From positions 1-41,340 of the forward strand of contig JAUWMV010000018.1 in NCBI GenBank assembly GCA_030613005.1: a DNA stretch of 41,340 nt, read 5' to 3'. The notes under the pieces were generated by a model, which had not been told where the DNA came from, did no database searches, and was given only the letters and a program-made list of their open reading frames with translations. Positions 36,892-41,340 of this stretch are shown here, piece after piece. Made by a program: the position numbers and the translations under genes. Source of the stretch: a bacterium. Lineage in GTDB: Bacteria; UBP14; UBA6098; B30-G16. Positions within the stretch are counted from its first letter, which is position 1. Each line of letters opens with the position of its first letter.

Positions 36892-37437
36892 ATGGCTTAT
36901 GATCCGGAAAAATTAATTCAGCTAACTCAGGAACAAGAGAAAATATGGCTCGATGCTCAACGAACTGTTGTTCGATTGATTTTTTGGTGGATGGTTCCTT
37001 TTTTTATTATTATTGCTGGATTTGGAATGATGATCTATGAATCAGAGAGTTCTGTATATGTCTGGAGTGTGGAGGAAGAGTTAGATTTCATGCCATATTT
37101 ATCCGTTATTGCGTTAGTTGTTTTATTGTTAGAGGCAACGATTTTCTTTGTTATGTGGCAGGCTTACAAACGTCCAAAGAAGGCTATTTCTGTTGAACCG
37201 GAAAACTCAATGTTGAGATTGTTTGGATATATTTTTGTTGCTTTCATAGCTTTTTGCATATCGGCTGCAATCGTTTCTTACATGGGAATGAGTGTTTATT
37301 CGATTTCTTTTGCTCTTTGGCCTGCAGCGCATGGACTTGCTGCGGTTATTATTGGAGTATCCAATTATCGCTTAAGAAGTATGGGCGTTGGAAAAGTTCT
37401 ATTAGAATCACATGGTAAATATAAGGAACATTATTAA
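36892..37437 (+). CDS. Four-helix membrane protein of unknown function
   Basis: The 181-residue protein has four hydrophobic segments (about 24-47, 66-88, 105-130 and 134-158), an N-terminal amphipathic charged helix (EKLIQLTQEQEKIWLDAQRT) and a short basic C-terminus. GGGAGG lies eight bases before the chosen ATG; an ATG five bases earlier in another frame stops after nine codons. I do not recognise a family. The gene stands alone, divergent from the A/B repeat protein and convergent with the lpxA set. Confidence 0.7.
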   Translation: MAYDPEKLIQLTQEQEKIWLDAQRTVVRLIFWWMVPFFIIIAGFGMMIYESESSVYVWSVEEELDFMPYLSVIALVVLLLEATIFFVMWQAYKRPKKAISVEPENSMLRLFGYIFVAFIAFCISAAIVSYMGMSVYSISFALWPAAHGLAAVIIGVSNYRLRSMGVGKVLLESHGKYKEHY

Positions 37438-37809
37438 TTCCGATTCCATGGTATAATTCTATGAGGGTATAAGTTGGTTCGTGACTTTGAAAAATTATTC
37501 CTCTTACTGAGGAAGAGGAATATTTATGGTTTAGTGCTTATAAATTGGTACTAAGAATCTTGTTTTGGACTACTGTATATTTTTCTTTTGCATCGATATG
37601 ATTCATAATTGGCAATTTAAATCCAAAGTTTCCTCTTAAATATCATTTTGGATTTTTCCGATTGCCGCTTTATAGCTTGTTCTAATTTGTTTACCAAGAT
37701 TAAGAGATTTGAAAAATTGTGTAGATAATCAAAATTCGAGGATAAAAAATAATCGAGTTGAATAAATCGGATCATTTGAAAATTAGTGATGTATCTTAGG
37801 TTTTGTTAA
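37438..37809. other. 372-bp gap between convergent genes
   Basis: Apart from the inverted repeat at 37497-37521, this AT-rich stretch shows no convincing open frame, tRNA or RNA gene. It is notable mainly because an ATPase gene for the neighbouring ABC permease might be expected here and is absent. Confidence 0.5.
37497..37521. terminator. Inverted repeat, probable bidirectional terminator
   Basis: ATTCCTCTT (37497-37505) pairs perfectly with AAGAGGAAT (37513-37521) around a seven-base loop. On the minus strand the stem is followed by AATTTTTC, which fits a terminator for the lpxA-exonuclease-permease transcript; on the plus strand it would end the four-helix protein gene. Confidence 0.5.
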
Positions 37810-39492
37810 CTAAAATTCTCTTTTATCTATTGCTTTCAGACCTAATTTCATAGGAAGTATTATTGTTATTAAATTCAAGATAATTAATAATCCTACCATA
37901 GTTACAATCTCTACAACAAGGAGTTGCTTCCCAGAGGTTACGAATAAAATGTACCTGTACGTCGGCATAGCTAATAATATTACAGTTAGTCCAACATAAA
38001 CTAATGATAGAAGAGCCGCAATCATTCCGCCGCCGGAACTTGCTATTCGCATTGGATTTAACTCCTCGAAAGTTGGGAAGAGTATGCCGAGTCCCATATT
38101 CAAGCTGACTAATGCGATACTCATAAGAAATATCCCTATCGCTGTTATAATAATCATTAAGTTGCTCTGAGAAAGTAAGCCGTTGGAAATTACCGCAATA
38201 ATCTCTGCTATGATAATAAAAGTTACGAAAGATAAAGTATACTTCTCCCAAAATAATTTTTTTAGCCCAATAGGCGCAGTTGCCAATGACCAAAGGCTTT
38301 TCCCTTCCATACTTATACCTGGATAGACGAATCTTACCGATAAAGTTGCAAGTATGTATCCACAGAATGCAAAATTGGCGAACGCAATTACAGTTCTAAG
38401 ATAAGTACTTGTAATTTTTGAGGGCACAAATTTCAGGTTTACGAGATAGAGCACCAGTAAAACTAGAAGTACAGCAAATTGTGACCATTGATTTGGATCT
38501 CGAATGAAAAGTTTAATATCTTTAATCCATAAAGATCGAACATCCTGTTTTAAAAAAGATAATAACCGCCAAAGTTTAGAATTATGTAAACTTGTGGATT
38601 TACTATGTTTTTTATGCGTCATAGTTTCAGCGGCTTCGAAAGATGTTTGGAAGATTTTTTTTGACACAAAATCGGTTATAAAAAAGCCAAAAAAAGTTGT
38701 TGAAGCCAGAGCTGAGGTGAATAGAAGAGCTCGTATACTTTGTCCTTGCCTTAATGCACTTATAATTTCTGTAAACCAGATATGTGGGAAAAATGGTGTG
38801 CGGTGGCTACCTAGCTGCCGAAAATAGTAGTTTAACATTGTCATATCGCCAAGCACATTAAACATCAAGCCACCGGACAGATTCGATCTTACGTAAAAGT
38901 ATGCAATGATAGATGTTATACCAATTAATGTTACAACAGACCATTTAAAAGATAATTTCTTGACTGCAGGCATAAGCAGCATAGAAATAATGCTTCCGAT
39001 AAATGCAGGGATTATTAAAAATAGCATAAGAGCCCCAAAAACCCATACTATATACCAGATTGACATAGTATTTGTTACCATATAGGATATAGCCATTGGA
39101 AGACCGATAACTAAAGTAGCCCATGATGAAAAAAAGAAATTGTTTATAAAACGAATCCAAAAAACCTGATTTTTATTGAGTGGGGTAGCCATAAGATATC
39201 TTGTTTCCCGAGAACGGAAAAGTGTAGAAATAGAACTGATAATATTGCTAATTAAAAGCATTGTGAAGAATGCTAGAAATCCCAGTGAGATTAATCTATC
39301 TGAAAGAGCATAGCCTATGTCCTGAACACTGGTTAGATACTTGAATATTTTGCAGAAAATGAAGTATACACCATAAAAAAAGCCACAAATAACAAATACA
39401 GCAACCGAAGTTTTTGCCCAGTGCTCAAATCCCTTTTGCATTATCAATCGGATAAGGAGCTTGAATTTGATTTTGGAGATTTCAAAAAACAT
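37810..39492 (-). CDS. ABC-2-like exporter permease
   Basis: The 560-residue protein has about 12 hydrophobic segments. Between the second and third is a charged stretch, FRSRETRYLMATPLNKNQVF, of a kind seen in putative ABC exporter permeases, and a Lys/His/Ser-rich cytoplasmic loop lies near residues 285-300. In such transporters this subunit would form the membrane path and need a separate ATPase, which is not in this window on either side. The start overlaps the stop of the exonuclease gene by one base (TAATG), so the two are translationally coupled. The substrate cannot be told; the link to lpxA allows an envelope-component role, but this is only inference. Confidence 0.75.
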   Translation of the reverse strand: MFFEISKIKFKLLIRLIMQKGFEHWAKTSVAVFVICGFFYGVYFIFCKIFKYLTSVQDIGYALSDRLISLGFLAFFTMLLISNIISSISTLFRSRETRYLMATPLNKNQVFWIRFINNFFFSSWATLVIGLPMAISYMVTNTMSIWYIVWVFGALMLFLIIPAFIGSIISMLLMPAVKKLSFKWSVVTLIGITSIIAYFYVRSNLSGGLMFNVLGDMTMLNYYFRQLGSHRTPFFPHIWFTEIISALRQGQSIRALLFTSALASTTFFGFFITDFVSKKIFQTSFEAAETMTHKKHSKSTSLHNSKLWRLLSFLKQDVRSLWIKDIKLFIRDPNQWSQFAVLLVLLVLYLVNLKFVPSKITSTYLRTVIAFANFAFCGYILATLSVRFVYPGISMEGKSLWSLATAPIGLKKLFWEKYTLSFVTFIIIAEIIAVISNGLLSQSNLMIIITAIGIFLMSIALVSLNMGLGILFPTFEELNPMRIASSGGGMIAALLSLVYVGLTVILLAMPTYRYILFVTSGKQLLVVEIVTMVGLLIILNLITIILPMKLGLKAIDKREF

Positions 39493-40091
39493 TAATGCCT
39501 TTTCATTGTGGTTTTTCCAACTGTAATTAAATCATTTAGAGTTCTTATATGGTGCTTGTAAAGCATAGGAGTAATTTTTTGAAAAATTTCTGCAACAATT
39601 ATTGTATCCTCGAGAGCGTTATGAATTGTGCGTGAAAGCCTTATCTCAAATCTTTTAGCCATGGTCTCAAGAGATAATTTTCCTGTATTCTTATAAATAT
39701 AGTTAAAAACTTTGGTGATGTCGATAGCCCATTCCTCAGGTGGGATATCACCGATTTTCTTTGCTGCCTGCCAGAGAAATGCGATGTCTAATCCTGGGTT
39801 CTGTCCTAAAAGGATTCTACCTTTTGCTAATCTGAAGAACTCAGGAATGACGACTTCTGCAGGAGGTGCATCCAATAGTTTGCTACCGTTTAGACCATGT
39901 ATTTTCTTGCTTTCACTGCTTATAAATGAATACGGTTGTAATGGAGAGAAAAAATATGGATCTTCAATTTTATTACCCAAAAGAGGTACTGCGGCAATTT
40001 CAATTATTGAATCCTCATACGGGTTAAGCCCAGTCATCTCGAGATCAAAGCTTAGGAATCTGGTTTTATATATATCGTAATTCGTCGACAT
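39492..40091 (-). CDS. DnaQ-like DEDDh 3'-5' exonuclease
   Basis: The 199-residue protein has the DEDDh exonuclease pattern: Asp16 and Glu18 in FDLEMTG (Exo I), Asp102 in QNPGLDIAFL (Exo II), and His157 and Asp162 in HNALED (Exo III). The family trims DNA or RNA 3' ends in proofreading, repair or RNA turnover. It is a stand-alone exonuclease without polymerase or helicase parts. The N-terminus overlaps the end of lpxA by 26 bases and its stop overlaps the permease start. Whether it serves as polymerase III epsilon or another role is open. Confidence 0.88.
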   Translation of the reverse strand: MSTNYDIYKTRFLSFDLEMTGLNPYEDSIIEIAAVPLLGNKIEDPYFFSPLQPYSFISSESKKIHGLNGSKLLDAPPAEVVIPEFFRLAKGRILLGQNPGLDIAFLWQAAKKIGDIPPEEWAIDITKVFNYIYKNTGKLSLETMAKRFEIRLSRTIHNALEDTIIVAEIFQKITPMLYKHHIRTLNDLITVGKTTMKRH

Positions 40092-40884
40092 TCTTAGGGT
40101 TGCCTTTCAAGATACCACGATTGCTTCGATTCTCAATAAATTCTAATAATATTTTTACTTCGGTCGATTTGGGTAATTTTTCTTTAACTTGTTCAACAGC
40201 ATTTTGAAGAGAGAGACTAGATCTCGCTATTATTTTTGTAGCAATATGAACAGAATCTATACTTTCGGATGTGTAAGCATTTCTTCGCATACCAATACGG
40301 TTAATATCTACGAATCTTGCTGGTACACCATGAACAAGACCAAAGGGTAAAACATCCTGTAATACGAGGGATGAAGCACCAACCATACTCAATCGACCCA
40401 CATGTATAAATTGATGAATTGCAGAATGTCCACCGATAACTGCCTTGTCTTCTATTATTACATGACCACCAAGCTGGGCAGCGTTGGCAATAATGAGATT
40501 GTCTCCTAAAATACAATCGTGCGCCACATGAACATAAGCCATAAGAAGATTGTTGTTTCCGATAGTAGTAACACCGTTGCCGCCTATAGTTCCGCGATGA
40601 ATAGAAGCGAATTCGCGGATTGTATTTCCATTTCCAATTCGGAGTTTAGTGGGTTCTCCCGAGTATTTGAGATCCTGAGGTGGTAGTCCTATGGCAGAAT
40701 ATTGAAAGATCTTGGTTCCTGCGCCGATTGTTGTATTTCCCTCGACAACAACACCAGGACCTATATAGACATCATCTTCAATATTCACATTTTGGCGAAT
40801 TATCACGTGCTCGGCAATTTCCACACCTTCGCCGATTAGTACACTGCTGTCGATGAATGCTGTGTGATGTATCTTCTTTGCCAC
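40066..40884 (-). CDS. lpxA: UDP-N-acetylglucosamine acyltransferase LpxA
   Basis: LpxA transfers a 3-hydroxyacyl chain from ACP to UDP-GlcNAc, the first step of lipid A synthesis. The 272-residue protein has a left-handed beta-helix of hexapeptide repeats (about 8-190) and a C-terminal helical part. The catalytic His122 is in VHVAHDC and the conserved IHRGT lies at 95-99. The start is GTG with no clear ribosome site; the MAKKIHHTAFID beginning fits the family, and no other start is found upstream in frame. Its presence shows a lipopolysaccharide outer membrane. Overlaps the exonuclease gene. Confidence 0.95.
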   Translation of the reverse strand: MAKKIHHTAFIDSSVLIGEGVEIAEHVIIRQNVNIEDDVYIGPGVVVEGNTTIGAGTKIFQYSAIGLPPQDLKYSGEPTKLRIGNGNTIREFASIHRGTIGGNGVTTIGNNNLLMAYVHVAHDCILGDNLIIANAAQLGGHVIIEDKAVIGGHSAIHQFIHVGRLSMVGASSLVLQDVLPFGLVHGVPARFVDINRIGMRRNAYTSESIDSVHIATKIIARSSLSLQNAVEQVKEKLPKSTEVKILLEFIENRSNRGILKGNPKNVDELRYI

Positions 40885-40990
40885 GATTAGAATAAACGCA
40901 AAATAAACGACGGTGGCAAGGAGAAAGCTTAGAAGGATACGTAATTAAGCAAAGGGCTAAAGCTGTTTGTTTATAAAGCTCTCTGTTCAA

Positions 40991-41340
40991 GTTTCAATCC
41001 ACGCACCCGTGCAAGGTGCGACCACTGTTTTGTCGACTGTTAAATTAGAGTTATTATGTTTCAATCCACGCACCCGTGCAAGGTGCAACAGGCAAATGAG
41101 GGAATGCTTTCTCATCTGGTCAAGCGGTTTCAATCCAAGCACCCGTGCAATGTGCGTCCTTGTGGGACATTGTTTACCATATCTTGCCAGTCGTGTTTCA
41201 ATCTACGCACCCGTGAAAGGTGCGACCTCTATGTATCCCAAGTGCCAGTTCCGTTTCAATCCACGCACCCGTGAAAGGTGCGACTTAGCTTGCGTTTCAA
41301 GATATACATACGGTTGCACGTTTCAATCCACGCACCCGTG
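40991..41340 (-). CRISPR. CRISPR array, type I-C-like repeat (array continues past the window)
   Basis: Five complete 32-base repeats start at 40991, 41058, 41127, 41195 and 41253; a sixth at 41320 runs off the end. On the plus strand they begin GTTTCAATCC and end GGTGCGAC, the reverse complement of type I-C repeats that end ATTGAAAC, so crRNA is probably read on the minus strand and the leader lies beyond the right edge. Spacers are 35, 37, 36, 26 and 35 bases. The repeat forms a six-bp stem (CGCACC with GGTGCG). Repeats 2, 3 and 4 carry one, three and two changes. No cas gene is in the window; they are expected to the right. The repeat type is judged from memory of I-C consensus, not from a search. 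Confidence 0.95.

Noticed and set aside
37438-37809. Search for a tRNA or a small RNA gene in the gap
   Set aside because: No T-loop-like GTTCGA motif in a foldable context or acceptor pairing was seen; only the inverted repeat stands out.
37823-38293. 156-codon minus-strand frame within the ABC permease gene
   Set aside because: It is in another frame of the same strand, polar and Asn/Tyr-rich, and lies inside a well-supported membrane protein gene.
41056-41274. 72-codon open frame across the CRISPR array
   Set aside because: It arises from repeat sequence that lacks stop codons in this frame; the region is clearly an array.

Overview
The window is about 41 kb of AT-rich bacterial chromosome (roughly 35-37% G+C by eye), densely coded on both strands. 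It looks like an uncultured Gram-negative lineage of the Fibrobacteres-Chlorobi-Bacteroidetes (FCB) superphylum. The evidence is a SprA-type translocon protein of the type IX secretion system (T9SS), very large secreted proteins with PNPFN-type C-terminal sorting domains, and lipid A and lipoprotein genes (lpxA, lnt) that imply an outer membrane. The phylum cannot be fixed from the sequence; low-GC candidate phyla such as Cloacimonadota or WOR-3-like groups would fit, but this is inference.

Layout. 1-1740 is the 3' end of a tandem-repeat, cysteine-rich T9SS cargo protein, convergent with sprA (1892-7804, minus). A small lipoprotein and a CaCA-family cation antiporter follow on the minus strand. 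gatA and wecB overlap on the plus strand. After a 377-bp gap come two small membrane/coiled-coil proteins. nadK and a FetB-like permease form a minus-strand pair. An aldehyde dehydrogenase (plus), lnt (minus) and mfd (plus) are followed by a plus-strand gene series: Roadblock/LC7 protein, PflX-like radical SAM protein, psd, pssA, purS, purQ and a DUF4321-like membrane protein. A strong promoter then precedes a 2064-residue T9SS cargo protein that ends in a clear intrinsic terminator. Convergent to it is a 1308-residue secreted protein built from two alternating repeat types and lacking a sorting domain. The right end has a four-helix membrane protein (plus), an overlapping minus-strand set (lpxA, DEDDh exonuclease, ABC-2-like permease), and the start of a CRISPR array with a type I-C-like repeat.

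How the genes work together. Most of the window is housekeeping: phosphatidylethanolamine synthesis (pssA then psd), purine synthesis (purS, purQ), NADP supply, tRNA-dependent amidation, transcription-coupled repair, and lipid A and lipoprotein maturation. The accessory part is the surface system: SprA in the outer membrane, two cargo proteins carrying the sorting signal, and a third large secreted protein with no recognisable signal.

No cas gene, transposase, integrase, tRNA or rRNA was found. I see no wholly new multi-gene system. The least explained items are the small coiled-coil membrane pair, the A-B repeat protein with its unusual C-terminus, and the CRISPR array whose leader-distal repeats carry stem-disrupting changes.
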